A DNA stretch of 64,000 bases from Streptomyces sp. TLI_105 (GTDB taxonomy: Bacteria; Actinomycetota; Actinomycetes; Streptomycetales; Streptomycetaceae), in the NCBI RefSeq assembly GCF_900105415.1, contig NZ_FNSM01000001.1:434001-498000 (forward strand). Direction: 5' to 3'. The translations under genes and the position numbers were made by a program. The notes under the pieces were generated by a model. The model had not been told where the DNA came from, searched no databases, and worked only from the letters and a program-made list of their open reading frames with translations. This document shows positions 20,915 to 28,810 of this stretch, piece after piece. Position 1 is the first letter of the stretch; the number at the start of each line of letters is the position of its first letter.

Positions 20915-22195
20915 CTACGGCCGGGAACCCCAGGACCCCGGCCCCGAGTCGCCGAGCAGCGCACAGACGAACCGCTCCTCGGTCGCGCGCAGTCGGGCGA
21001 GCAGGGCCGGGTTCGTCGTGACCTGGCTGGTGACGGAGACCGTCACCGTGCGTCGGCCGTCCCGCGCGGCGGCGGCGAACTGCGTGTAGCCGGGGGTGTT
21101 GCCGGTGTGGCCGAGGACCGTGCCGCAGCGGGTGGTGTACCGGAAGAGGCCCAGGCCCGCCGCGTTGGCGCCGGGGCCGGCCGGTTCGGAGGCGCCGCCG
21201 GGGAGGAAGTCCTGCTGGGCGTGGCGGGTCATGGGGGTCAGCAGCTCCGGTCCGGCGTAGCCGCCGATGAACCTGCTCAGGTCCGCCGGGGTGGAGACGA
21301 TGCCGCCCGACGCCCAGGCGCCGGAGGCGCTGACCGCCTCGCTCACGTCCTCGGGCACCTCGCCGGGGACGGTGAAGTAGCCGTGCAGGAAGGGGCGGGG
21401 AAGCCGGTAGCCCTGCGGGAGGCTGGTCTCCGTCAGGTCGAGCGGGCGGTACACGAGCTGCCGCAGCAGCGACTCGTACGAGCGGCCGGTGGCCTGCTCG
21501 GCCATCAGGGCGACCGCGATGTTGTCCGAGTTGGAGTAGGCGTAGCGGCTGCCCGGCTGGAACCCCAGGGGCCGGTCGGCCACGAAGTCGAGGAGGCGGC
21601 GGGAGTCGAAGTGGTGGCGGGGGTCGGCGCGGACGATGTCCTGGAACGCCTTGCTCTTGCTGAAGTCCGGAAGTCCGCTGGTGTGCCGGAGCAGTTGACG
21701 GAGCGTCACACCGTGCCAGGCCTCGGGCAGGTGGGGCAGGCGCTTGCCGATCGTGTCGTCCAGGCGCAGGGCCTGCCGGTCCACGAGGCTCAGCGCGACC
21801 GCCCCGCTGAAGGCCTTGGCCACGCTGGCGATGCGCATGTGGTCGTCGGGCCGGGGCGGACGCCGCGTGCCCACCTCGGCCGTGCCGGCCCGGTAGACCT
21901 GGCGTACGCCGTCCCGGGTCAGGACCGCGATGGCCCCGGGCGGGCCGCCGGGCGCCGCCACCAGGTCGGCGAGGGCCCGCTGGAGGGCCGGGTCGCCGTG
22001 GCCGGGGCCGTGCGGCGCCGGGGCCGTCGGGACGGCCGCGACCGGTGCGGTCGCGGCGCCGCTCAGGACGGCGGCCGCCACCACCGCCCCGACGGCGGCC
22101 GCACCGAATCCGCGCCTCGGGCGGGGTCCGGTACGGGCACGGGCGGAGCTCGTGGAATTCCGGCCGTCGTACGCGGCGGGGACACGTCGGGGCAT
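20915..22195 (-). CDS. Secreted serine hydrolase (beta-lactamase/DD-peptidase family)
   Basis: A 426-residue penicillin-binding-type serine hydrolase. An N-terminal signal segment (GFGAAAVGAVVAAAVLSGAA after an Arg-rich start) indicates export. The catalytic SxxK is SVAK with Ser124 and Lys127, the second motif YSN is at 220-222, and the third KTG-like motif is HTG in GHTGNTPGY. These fit the class C beta-lactamase/D-Ala-D-Ala carboxypeptidase-like group (esterases and peptidases such as the R61 type). Wall remodelling is possible. It is a separate unit downstream of the MFS gene, with about 200 bases between them. Confidence 0.85.
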   Translation of the reverse strand: MPRRVPAAYDGRNSTSSARARTGPRPRRGFGAAAVGAVVAAAVLSGAATAPVAAVPTAPAPHGPGHGDPALQRALADLVAAPGGPPGAIAVLTRDGVRQVYRAGTAEVGTRRPPRPDDHMRIASVAKAFSGAVALSLVDRQALRLDDTIGKRLPHLPEAWHGVTLRQLLRHTSGLPDFSKSKAFQDIVRADPRHHFDSRRLLDFVADRPLGFQPGSRYAYSNSDNIAVALMAEQATGRSYESLLRQLVYRPLDLTETSLPQGYRLPRPFLHGYFTVPGEVPEDVSEAVSASGAWASGGIVSTPADLSRFIGGYAGPELLTPMTRHAQQDFLPGGASEPAGPGANAAGLGLFRYTTRCGTVLGHTGNTPGYTQFAAAARDGRRTVTVSVTSQVTTNPALLARLRATEERFVCALLGDSGPGSWGSRP

Positions 22196-22400
22196 GCGCT
22201 ACCTCCTCGGCTACGGGACCGGGAAGGGCGGACGGTGCCCCCGGCCCGGCGCCGGTCTGACGACCGGACCTTCCGGGCCCTGGCCGGCCACCGGACCGCC
22301 CTGTCCCAGGGTCAGGCCACCGTCTCGCGGCCCGGGCTCCCCCGCGCGTCGCCTGCGCCATCCGGCCCACACGGCGCGCACGGGGCGTCCCGGCGGCCGC

Positions 22401-23852
22401 TCAACGGGTCGGCGCGGCCCCGGCGCCGGGTCGCCGCCCGGACGCGCTCCGGTAGCCGAGGGTGACCACGACCGTGGCCACCAAAACGACCGTGCCCACC
22501 GTGCGCAGCGCCGGGCTCATCGCGTCGGCGAAGGACGCCGTGCCGGCGCCGGCGCCGTGCGCGGCGAGCACGGTGCCGGTGACGGCCACGCCGAGGGCGG
22601 CACCGATCTCCCGGGCCGAGGTGCCGAGGCCGGAGCCGAGGCCGGCCTGGTGGGCGGGGAGGGAGGCGACGACGCCGACGGTCAGGGCCGGCATGCACAG
22701 GCCGGTTCCCGCCGAGATGACGAGCAGCCGGCAGGCGTACAGCCCGTAGGGCGTGGCCGCGTCGGCGGTGGAGGCGCCGAGGAGTCCGGCGCCGATCAGG
22801 AACAGGCCGGTGGCGACGGCGGGGCGCGGGCCGGAGGCGGCCTGCCAGCGGGTCGCGACCTTGGGGAAGAGGGCCATGCCGATCGTGAGCGGGACGATGG
22901 CGAGTCCGGTGACGGCGGGGCCGTACCCCTTCACGTACTGCAGGTACTGCGAGTTGGCGTAGAACAGCGAGAAGAGGCCGAAGAAGCCGGTGGCCGTGCC
23001 CAGGAGGGCGGCGCGCAGCCGCCGGGAGCGGAAGACCCGCGGGTCGAACAGCGCGGCCGGTGAGCGGAGCGCGTACCAGGTGAACAGGCCGGTCAGCGCC
23101 GCGCCCACCGCGAAGAGGGCGAGGATGCGGGGCGAGGTCCAGCCGTGCGCCGGGCCTTCGATGACGCCCGCGAGGAGGGCGACCAGGGCCGCGACGAGCA
23201 GCAGGGTGCCGCGCGGGTCGGGTCGCCCGTGCGGGGAGCGCTCGGTGCGCGGCACGGTGACCGCGACGGCCCAGGCGAGCAGCGCGGCCAGGGGGACCAT
23301 CAGCCAGAACAGGGCGCGCCAGGAGAGGAACTGGCCCGCCGCTCCCCCGCCGACGTTGCCCGCGAGGCCGCCGAGGCCCGCGGAGAGGGTCCAGGAGGCC
23401 AGGGCCCGGGCCCGGCCTTCCGGTCCGGCGAGCTGTACGAGGATCGACATGGTCGCGGGCATGATGCAGGCGGCCCCGGCGCCGGACACCCCGCGGCCGG
23501 CGATCAGCAGCGCGGGCGACGCGGCCAGGGCGCTCAGCGCCGCCCCGGCGGCGAACAGCGCGAGACCGGCGAGCAGCACGCCCTTGCGGCCCCGGCGGTC
23601 GCCCAGGGCTCCGGCGGGGACGAGCAGTCCGGCGAAGACGATGACGTAGGCGTCCACCGTCCACAGCAGCTCGGTGGAGGACGGGTGGAGCGAGGAGGCG
23701 GCCAGTTGGGGGACGAGGAGGTTGATGGCGGCGACCATGCCCTGCGCCACCAGGACGCAGGCGCACAGGGCGAGCAGGGTCGACCGCCCGAGCGGGCTCG
23801 GCGCGGTGCCGGCCGGGGCGGAGGGGGGCGGTGAGAGGGCAGCGGAAGACAT
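22401..23852 (-). CDS. MFS transporter, DHA2 (14-TM drug efflux) family
   Basis: A 483-residue polytopic carrier with about 14 hydrophobic segments. The motif A equivalent GALGDRRGRKGVLLAGLALF lies after TM2 and the antiporter motif C equivalent (RGVSGAGAACIMPATMSI) appears in TM5. These mark a proton-driven drug or metabolite exporter of the QacA/EmrB type. ATG 23852 is used; the longer open frame upstream is not conserved. It is divergent from a LysR regulator that probably controls its expression. Confidence 0.9.
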   Translation of the reverse strand: MSSAALSPPPSAPAGTAPSPLGRSTLLALCACVLVAQGMVAAINLLVPQLAASSLHPSSTELLWTVDAYVIVFAGLLVPAGALGDRRGRKGVLLAGLALFAAGAALSALAASPALLIAGRGVSGAGAACIMPATMSILVQLAGPEGRARALASWTLSAGLGGLAGNVGGGAAGQFLSWRALFWLMVPLAALLAWAVAVTVPRTERSPHGRPDPRGTLLLVAALVALLAGVIEGPAHGWTSPRILALFAVGAALTGLFTWYALRSPAALFDPRVFRSRRLRAALLGTATGFFGLFSLFYANSQYLQYVKGYGPAVTGLAIVPLTIGMALFPKVATRWQAASGPRPAVATGLFLIGAGLLGASTADAATPYGLYACRLLVISAGTGLCMPALTVGVVASLPAHQAGLGSGLGTSAREIGAALGVAVTGTVLAAHGAGAGTASFADAMSPALRTVGTVVLVATVVVTLGYRSASGRRPGAGAAPTR

Positions 23853-23923
23853 GGCTCCTCCGGGGAGCGTCGTGGTGAGGGGGTGTGCGCTCACCGTAGG
23901 CTCGGCCCGTGGATTACTTCCAG

Positions 23924-23936
23924 TGCATCTTTTGCA
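23924..23936. promoter_or_regulatory. LysR-type T-N11-A box between MFS and LysR genes
   Basis: TGCA-TCTTT-TGCA fits the T-N11-A LysR consensus with interrupted dyad symmetry. It lies 15 bases before the LysR start and about 72 bases before the MFS start, the usual place for an autoregulatory LysR site. Confidence 0.55.
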
Positions 23937-23950
23937 AGGGGTGAGTGCGC

Positions 23951-24871
23951 GTGACGCAATCCGTGGACGCCACCGGTCTCGACCTGAACCTTCTCCTCGC
24001 CCTCGACGTCCTTCTGGAGGAACAGAGCGTGCGGGGAGCGGCCCGGCGGCTGCATCTGTCCGAGCCGGCCACCAGCCGCACCCTGGGCCGGATCCGCAAG
24101 GCGCTCGGCGATCCGATCCTGGTGCGCGCCGGGCGCGCGATGGTGCCGACGCCGTACGCGCTGTCCGTACGGGCGGAGGTGGGCGCGGTCGTGGAGCGGG
24201 CCAGGGCCCTGTTCGCGGCCTCGGGCCCCATCGATCTCCGTGCCGTCGCACGCACGTTCACGGTGCTCGGCCAGGACTCCCATCCCGCCCTGCTCGGCCC
24301 CGACCTGCTCGCGCGTGCCGCCCGCGAGGCCCCGCGGGTACGGCTGCGGTTCCTGAACGAGAGCCACATCGACGCGCCGACGCTGCGGGAGGGGGTCGCC
24401 GACCTCGAGATCGGTGTCATCGACACCGTCCACCCCGAGGTGCACACCGAGCACGTCCTCGACGACCGCATGCTCGCGGTCGTCCGGGCGGGGCACCCCC
24501 TCCTCCAGGGGCGCCTGACCCGGCGGAGGTTCGCGACGGACGCGGACCATCTGGTCGTCTCGCGCCGGGGACGGCTGCAGGGTCCCGTCGACACCGCGCT
24601 GGCCGAGCACGGCCTGCGACGGCGGGTCGTCGCGAGTGTCGGCACGTACCCGGCGTCGCTGTTCGTCCTCCGCGACACCGACCTCGTCGGCCTGATCAGC
24701 GCGCGGAGCCGCTCGCTGGCCGCGGCCCTCGGCCTGGTCACCTTCGACGTCCCCCTCGACCTGCCGCCGCTGCCGGTCGGCCTCGCCTGGCATCCGCGCC
24801 ACGACGCCGACCCGGCGCACGCCTGGCTGCGCGGCTGCGTACGGGACCTGCTGCTCGGCCGGCCCGGCTGA
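23951..24871 (+). CDS. LysR-family transcriptional regulator
   Basis: A full-length regulator of 306 residues. The N-terminal HTH reads LDLNLLLALDVLLEEQSVRG and ARRLHLSEPATSRTLGRIRK, then the effector domain contains DLEIGVIDT and the LVGLISARSRSLA stretch. It resembles the NahR/LinR-like LysR group. GTG 23951 is preferred over GTG 23945 because it stands 9 bases after AAGGGG. It is divergent from the DHA2 exporter, suggesting induction of the pump by its ligand. A shared hairpin follows the stop. Confidence 0.9.
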   Translation: MTQSVDATGLDLNLLLALDVLLEEQSVRGAARRLHLSEPATSRTLGRIRKALGDPILVRAGRAMVPTPYALSVRAEVGAVVERARALFAASGPIDLRAVARTFTVLGQDSHPALLGPDLLARAAREAPRVRLRFLNESHIDAPTLREGVADLEIGVIDTVHPEVHTEHVLDDRMLAVVRAGHPLLQGRLTRRRFATDADHLVVSRRGRLQGPVDTALAEHGLRRRVVASVGTYPASLFVLRDTDLVGLISARSRSLAAALGLVTFDVPLDLPPLPVGLAWHPRHDADPAHAWLRGCVRDLLLGRPG

Positions 24872-24877
24872 TCCCGT

Positions 24878-24909
24878 CCGTCCGCCCCCCCGTCACGGCG
24901 GGCGGACGG
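24878..24909. terminator. Bidirectional hairpin between LysR and FGE genes
   Basis: CCGTCCGCC (24878-24886) pairs with GGCGGACGG (24901-24909), in the 40-base gap between the convergent LysR and formylglycine-generating-enzyme genes. It could serve both. Confidence 0.65.
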
Positions 24910-24911
24910 CG

Positions 24912-25808
24912 CTATGCGGGGTCGGCGGCCACCCGGAAGCCGATGTTCCCGGTCGAGCTGTCGGGTGTGTTGGAGCTGCGGGCGGCCACCCGGTACCGGT
25001 TGCAGTAGGAGTCGTGGCACAGGTACGAGCCGCCGCGCATCGCGCGCGCGGTCTCCTCGCCGGGGGCGAACCGGTCCGCGCACCACTCCCAGACGTTGCC
25101 GACCGTGTTGTAGAGGCCGAAGCCGTTGGGCCGGAAGGACTTCGCGGGGGCCGTGCCCGCGTGGCCGCCGTCGGCGGGGAGGTCGGGGAAATCGCCCCGC
25201 CAGATGTTGCACAGGGGACGGCCGTCCGATGTGAGCTCGTCGCCCCACGGGTAGCGGCGCTGCTCCAGGCCGCCACGGGCCGCGTACTCCCACTCGGCCT
25301 CGGTGGGCAGGCGGGTGCCGGACCAGGCGCAGTAGGCCTGGGCGTCGTGCCAGGACACATGGACGACGGGGTGGTTCTGCCGGTCGGTGACGTGGGAGCC
25401 GGGGCCTTCGGGCCGGCGCCACGAGGCGCCGTCCACCGTCCGCCACCACGGGACGCCCGGCACGGGCGGGGACACGGCCGCGACTTCCTCCCCCAGGAAG
25501 GCCCCGAACGTGAAGGAGAAGCCGAAGCGCTCGGCGTCGGTGACGTGTCCGGTGGCTTTGACGAAGGTGGCGAACTGCGCGTTCGTCACCGTCGTGGCCG
25601 CGATGCGGAAGGGCTCCACGGTCACCTCGCGGACCGGGCCCTCGGCGTCGGCGGGGAAGCCCTCCGGGTCGTCGGTGCCCATGAGGAAGCGCCCTCCGGG
25701 CAGGGAGAGCAGCTGCCGGGCGACCCGGGAGGGGCGGGCCGGGGGTCGGGGCGGGGCGAGGGTCATGACGGGGAGGGGGGCGTGACCTGGGGTGCAGCAC
25801 GAGGGCAT
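24912..25808 (-). CDS. Formylglycine-generating enzyme (sulfatase-activating)
   Basis: A 298-residue FGE/SUMF1-family protein that oxidises the Cys of CxPSR in sulfatases to formylglycine, using copper and oxygen. The active-site pair is Cys264 and Cys269 in CHDSYCNRYRVAARSSN, identical in arrangement to characterised FGE. Other fold motifs are VHVSWHDAQAYCAWSGTRLP, TEAEWEYAARGG, PNGFGLYNTVGNVWEWC and the final GFR. The start at 25808 is preferred because CCGGAG lies 6 bases before it, whereas the inner Met at 25766 has none. It lies directly downstream of the sulfatase it would activate, though a hairpin separates them. Confidence 0.92.
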   Translation of the reverse strand: MPSCCTPGHAPLPVMTLAPPRPPARPSRVARQLLSLPGGRFLMGTDDPEGFPADAEGPVREVTVEPFRIAATTVTNAQFATFVKATGHVTDAERFGFSFTFGAFLGEEVAAVSPPVPGVPWWRTVDGASWRRPEGPGSHVTDRQNHPVVHVSWHDAQAYCAWSGTRLPTEAEWEYAARGGLEQRRYPWGDELTSDGRPLCNIWRGDFPDLPADGGHAGTAPAKSFRPNGFGLYNTVGNVWEWCADRFAPGEETARAMRGGSYLCHDSYCNRYRVAARSSNTPDSSTGNIGFRVAADPA

Positions 25809-25838
25809 GACGACTCCGGCGGAATCGGAAGGGTGGGC

Positions 25839-25872
25839 GGCCGGCCCCGCGCGTCGCGGCGCGGGGCCGGCC
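25839..25872 (-). terminator. Strong hairpin between sulfatase and FGE genes
   Basis: A perfect 14-bp GC stem (25839-25852 with 25859-25872) with loop GTCGCG. It lies 20 bases past the sulfatase stop, so much of the sulfatase transcript may end here, with FGE made at a lower level by readthrough or its own promoter. Confidence 0.75.
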
Positions 25873-25891
25873 GGCAGTGCGGTGGCGCGGG

Positions 25892-27295
25892 TCAGGCCAC
25901 GCGGTCGGCGGCGAGCTGCGCGGCCAGGGCGGGGATGCCGAGGGCCTGCTCCTGGGCCGGTGTGGCCTGGTAGAGCTTGTTGGTCAGCTGGTAGGGGTCG
26001 TTCACCAGGTCGTAGTACTCGCGGAACTTCACCTGTCCGGTGCCGGACACCGTGCCGTTCCCGTCGGTCGTCAGGTCGTAGTACTCCGTGTACTGCTCGT
26101 CCTTGGCCACGTACGAGGACCAGGTGGGCGCGCCTCCGGCGGTGGTGCCCTGCTTCCACCATTCCACCAGGAGGTGGTCGCGGCTGTAGGAGGAGAGCAG
26201 GGACCGGCCGTCCTGCGGGGCGCTCGGGGTGATGCCGGCGGCGTCGAGGATGGTGGGGGCGATGTCGATGTTGGCGACGATGCGGTTGTCCTGGGTCCCC
26301 GCGCCGAGGCCGCCGGCCGGCCAGGAGAGGTAGAACGGCACCTCGTGCGCGGGGCGGTAGGGCACCGACTTCGCGGTCCAGCCGTGGTCGCCCCAGCTGA
26401 ATCCGTTGTCGCCGATGTAGATGACGAGGGTGTTGTCGAGCTGGCCCAGGGCCTGGAGCTTGTCCTTGAACGCCTGTACGGCGTCGTCGACGGAGAGCAG
26501 GGTGCGCAGCTGCTCGGCGCGGATGGTCCGGCCGTCGGCGAGGGTGCCGGTGGCGTTCTTGATGTAGCCGGGCTTGTCGCTGCGGTCGTTCTCGGGGACC
26601 GAGGGACGGCCGTTCCAGTCGGGCACGGGGGTGTCGGCGTACTTCGCCTCGGGGGTGCGCGGGCCGTGGGAGGCGTAGGGCGTGACGTACGCGAACCAGG
26701 GCCTGGTGTCGGTGGCGGCCTTGTCGAGGAATTTCAGGGTGCGGTTCTTGACGATGGTGGTGGTGTAGCCGTTGATCGTCTGGACGGTGCCGTCGACGTT
26801 CCACTGGGCGTCGACGTACCCGGGCTGGAGGAGGGCGAACTCCTCGAAGTGCGGCGGATTGTCCGCCAGGGTCCAGGAGTTGAGGTACTTGCCGAACAGG
26901 CCGGTGCGGTAGCCCGCCTGCTTGAGGTACTTCTGCACGGTGGTGCTCTGGTCCAGCGCGTGGGAGGCGCCGTTGTTGCGCACGCCGTGGTTGTGGGCGT
27001 GACGGCCGGAGAACACGCTGGAACGCGAGGGCGCGCACAGCGGGGTGGTGACGTGGCCGTCGGTGAACCTCACGCCCTGGTCGGCGAGCCAGGCGACGGT
27101 CTTGGGCAGGGCCCATTCGGTGTGCTTGGGCTGGTCGTCGGTGACGATCAGCAGGATGTTCGGCCGGCCGGCGGCAGCGGCGGGGCCGGCCGCGGCGACC
27201 TGCGCGAGGGCGGGTACGGCGGTCGCGGCCGCGACGGCGGCGGCGCCGCCGAGGAAGCCTCGTCGGCTCACCTGCGGGCGTCGGTTCTCGCTCAT
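25892..27295 (-). CDS. Tat-exported type I sulfatase
   Basis: A 467-residue alkaline-phosphatase-superfamily sulfatase. The N-terminus MSENRRPQVSRRGFLGG is a twin-arginine signal followed by an Ala-rich core, so it is exported folded. The formylglycine motif is CAPSR (Cys87) followed by SVFSGRH. Metal residues include the TDD pair at 53-54 and the IGDNGFSWGDHG segment. Start ATG 27295 lies 8 bases after GGAGGA; an in-frame ATG 9 bases upstream is too close to that site. Substrate unknown (sulfated carbohydrate or choline-type ester). A leader peptide lies upstream and FGE downstream. Confidence 0.92.
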   Translation of the reverse strand: MSENRRPQVSRRGFLGGAAAVAAATAVPALAQVAAAGPAAAAGRPNILLIVTDDQPKHTEWALPKTVAWLADQGVRFTDGHVTTPLCAPSRSSVFSGRHAHNHGVRNNGASHALDQSTTVQKYLKQAGYRTGLFGKYLNSWTLADNPPHFEEFALLQPGYVDAQWNVDGTVQTINGYTTTIVKNRTLKFLDKAATDTRPWFAYVTPYASHGPRTPEAKYADTPVPDWNGRPSVPENDRSDKPGYIKNATGTLADGRTIRAEQLRTLLSVDDAVQAFKDKLQALGQLDNTLVIYIGDNGFSWGDHGWTAKSVPYRPAHEVPFYLSWPAGGLGAGTQDNRIVANIDIAPTILDAAGITPSAPQDGRSLLSSYSRDHLLVEWWKQGTTAGGAPTWSSYVAKDEQYTEYYDLTTDGNGTVSGTGQVKFREYYDLVNDPYQLTNKLYQATPAQEQALGIPALAAQLAADRVA

Positions 27296-27444
27296 GATGT
27301 CCATTCCTCCGGGTGCGACTGCACGAGGGACACGGCGGACGGAGGCACGGGGAGACGTGCCGTCGGGCCGCGGTGGGGAAGGGGAAGAGACGGGAGTCAG
27401 GCGGGGGCGCCAGGTGGGGATCCCGTGGGGGGGAAGGGGCGCGT

Positions 27445-27531
27445 TCAGCGCGCCGGGGCGACCGTACACAGGGCGCTCGCCAGGTGCCCTTGGTCGACGT
27501 GGCGGCGCGCAGTGAGGATTCCTGCTGCCAT
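27445..27531 (-). CDS. RRHVD-type putative leader peptide upstream of the sulfatase
   Basis: On the minus strand a 28-codon ORF starts MAAGILTARRHVDQGH and continues to a SALC motif before TGA. The TARRHVD core with a downstream Cys matches the same leader family as at 12505-12573. It ends 149 bases before the sulfatase start. Sulfatases release sulfate for cysteine synthesis, so cysteine-responsive control is a coherent reading. The ribosome site is weak and no attenuator hairpin was resolved. Confidence 0.62.
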   Translation of the reverse strand: MAAGILTARRHVDQGHLASALCTVAPAR

Positions 27532-27551
27532 GGCCACGACAGTATGCGGAG

Positions 27552-27567
27552 TGGAACCGCGGTTCCA
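27552..27567. promoter_or_regulatory. Perfect 16-bp palindrome TGGAACCGCGGTTCCA
   Basis: An uninterrupted 16-bp palindrome lies 21 bases upstream of the sulfatase leader ORF and 172 bases upstream of the crotonase gene. This position fits an operator for a dimeric repressor on the sulfatase transcript. The protein that binds it is not in view. Confidence 0.55.
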
Positions 27568-27591
27568 TGTACGGCGGATGAAATGGCGGCC

Positions 27592-27677
27592 GCCGTGCTC
27601 ATCCACGACTGCCGTACTCACCTGTGCCCGCCGTGCTCACCCACCACCGCCGTGCTCACCCCGCCTCCGTGCTCACC
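27592..27677 (+). repeat. Five-copy iterated GCCGTGCTCACC repeat, 19-bp period
   Basis: Copies of GCCGTGCTCA (one with A for G) begin at 27592, 27611, 27630 and 27649, exactly 19 bases apart, and a fifth at 27666. The spacers differ in sequence. The block lies 60 bases upstream of the crotonase gene. It may be a microsatellite-like expansion or iterated protein-binding sites. Confidence 0.6.
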
Positions 27678-27738
27678 CCGCCTTCGCGCCGGGCTCCCCG
27701 GTCTGGCCGTCGGGCCACGGCCACGTGAGAATGCCCCC

Positions 27739-28539
27739 ATGACCGATGCATCAGCGACACCGGCGGAGCAGGACGCCGTCCGCGTCGAGCGCGACGGGCC
27801 CGTGACCACGGTGGTCCTGTCCCGGCCCGCCGCCCGCAACGCCGTGGACGGGCCGACGGCGCGGCGACTGGCCGACGCCTTCCGGGCGTTCGAGGCCGAC
27901 GAGGAGGCCTCGGTCGCGGTGCTGTGGGGCGAGGGCGGCACGTTCTGCGCGGGCGCCGACCTCAAGGCCGTCGGCACCGAGCGCGGGAACCGGGTGGCGC
28001 CCGACGGCGACGGCCCGATGGGGCCGACCCGGCTGCGCCTGACGAAACCGGTCGTCGCGGCCGTCAGCGGCCATGCGGTGGCCGGCGGGCTCGAACTGGC
28101 CCTCTGGTGCGATCTGCGCGTGGTCGAGGAGGACGCGGTCCTCGGGGTGTTCTGCCGCCGGTGGGGCGTGCCCCTGATCGACGGCGGCACGGTCCGGCTG
28201 CCCCGGCTGATCGGCGAGAGCCGCGCCATGGACCTGATCCTGACCGGCCGGCCGGTCGCGGCCGCCGAGGCGTACGAGATCGGGCTCGCGAACCGTCTCG
28301 TACCGCCGGGCCGGGCGCGGGCCGCGGCGGAGGACCTCGCCCGGGAGATCGCCGCGTTCCCCCAGCTGTGCCTGCGCCACGACCGCCTGTCCGTCCGGGA
28401 GCAGCACGGCCTGCCCGAACCCGAGGCGCTGGCGGTCGAACTGCGGCACGGCATGGTGCCCCTGTCGGCCGGCGAGACCCTCAGCGGCGCCGCGCGCTTC
28501 ACGGCCGGGGCCGGCCGGCACGGCTCGTTCACCGCCTGA
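27739..28539 (+). CDS. Crotonase/enoyl-CoA hydratase family protein
   Basis: A 266-residue crotonase-fold protein. The oxyanion-hole motifs are visible: GTFCAGADLKAVG and VSGHAVAGGLELALWCDLRV, the second containing the first catalytic Glu. The region that normally carries the second catalytic Glu reads FCRRWGVPLIDGGTVRLPRL; by eye the Glu position is a Cys, with an Asp nearby in LIDGG. So the exact reaction on an acyl-CoA (hydration, isomerisation or hydrolysis) is uncertain. ATG 27739 was chosen; iterated repeats lie upstream. It is apparently monocistronic. Confidence 0.85.
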   Translation: MTDASATPAEQDAVRVERDGPVTTVVLSRPAARNAVDGPTARRLADAFRAFEADEEASVAVLWGEGGTFCAGADLKAVGTERGNRVAPDGDGPMGPTRLRLTKPVVAAVSGHAVAGGLELALWCDLRVVEEDAVLGVFCRRWGVPLIDGGTVRLPRLIGESRAMDLILTGRPVAAAEAYEIGLANRLVPPGRARAAAEDLAREIAAFPQLCLRHDRLSVREQHGLPEPEALAVELRHGMVPLSAGETLSGAARFTAGAGRHGSFTA

Positions 28540-28585
28540 GCCGTCCGGGCCACGGCGAAGGCGCCGGTCTCGTCGGGAGCCGGTG

Positions 28586-28810
28586 TCAGTCGCGTGTCCG
28601 GTAGAGCCTGATGTCCCGGTTGACGAAGAGGTGGACGTAGCCGCACGACCAGCAGATCAGTCCGGTCGCCGACTCGTTCGCCCAGGCCATGTTGAAGAAC
28701 TCCATCCCCGTGCTGTTCAGCTTCACCTCCCGCTCGCGGAAGGTGTCGTTGTCACACACCTGGCAGCGGATCGACTTCTGTCCGATCGCCGCGTGCACCG
28801 GCTTGGCCAT
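28586..28810 (-). CDS. Small zinc-ribbon protein
   Basis: A 74-residue protein with two CxxC knuckles, Cys16/Cys19 (RCQVCD) and Cys53/Cys56 (CWSC), separated by 33 residues, as in a structural zinc ribbon. The central part LNSTGMEFFNMAWANESATG is rather conserved-looking and the tail is basic (DIRLYRTRD). It overlaps the 3' end of the big ATPase gene by 59 bases in another frame, on the same strand, so the two are probably co-expressed. Its role may be nucleic-acid or protein binding with the ATPase. I know no demonstrated function. Confidence 0.8.
   Translation of the reverse strand: MAKPVHAAIGQKSIRCQVCDNDTFREREVKLNSTGMEFFNMAWANESATGLICWSCGYVHLFVNRDIRLYRTRD

Noticed and set aside
25952..25976. 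Whole-window search for CRISPR arrays
   Set aside because: Only short direct repeats were seen (two-copy 34 bp, 10-bp and 19-bp units). None has the regular repeat-spacer pattern or nearby cas genes.
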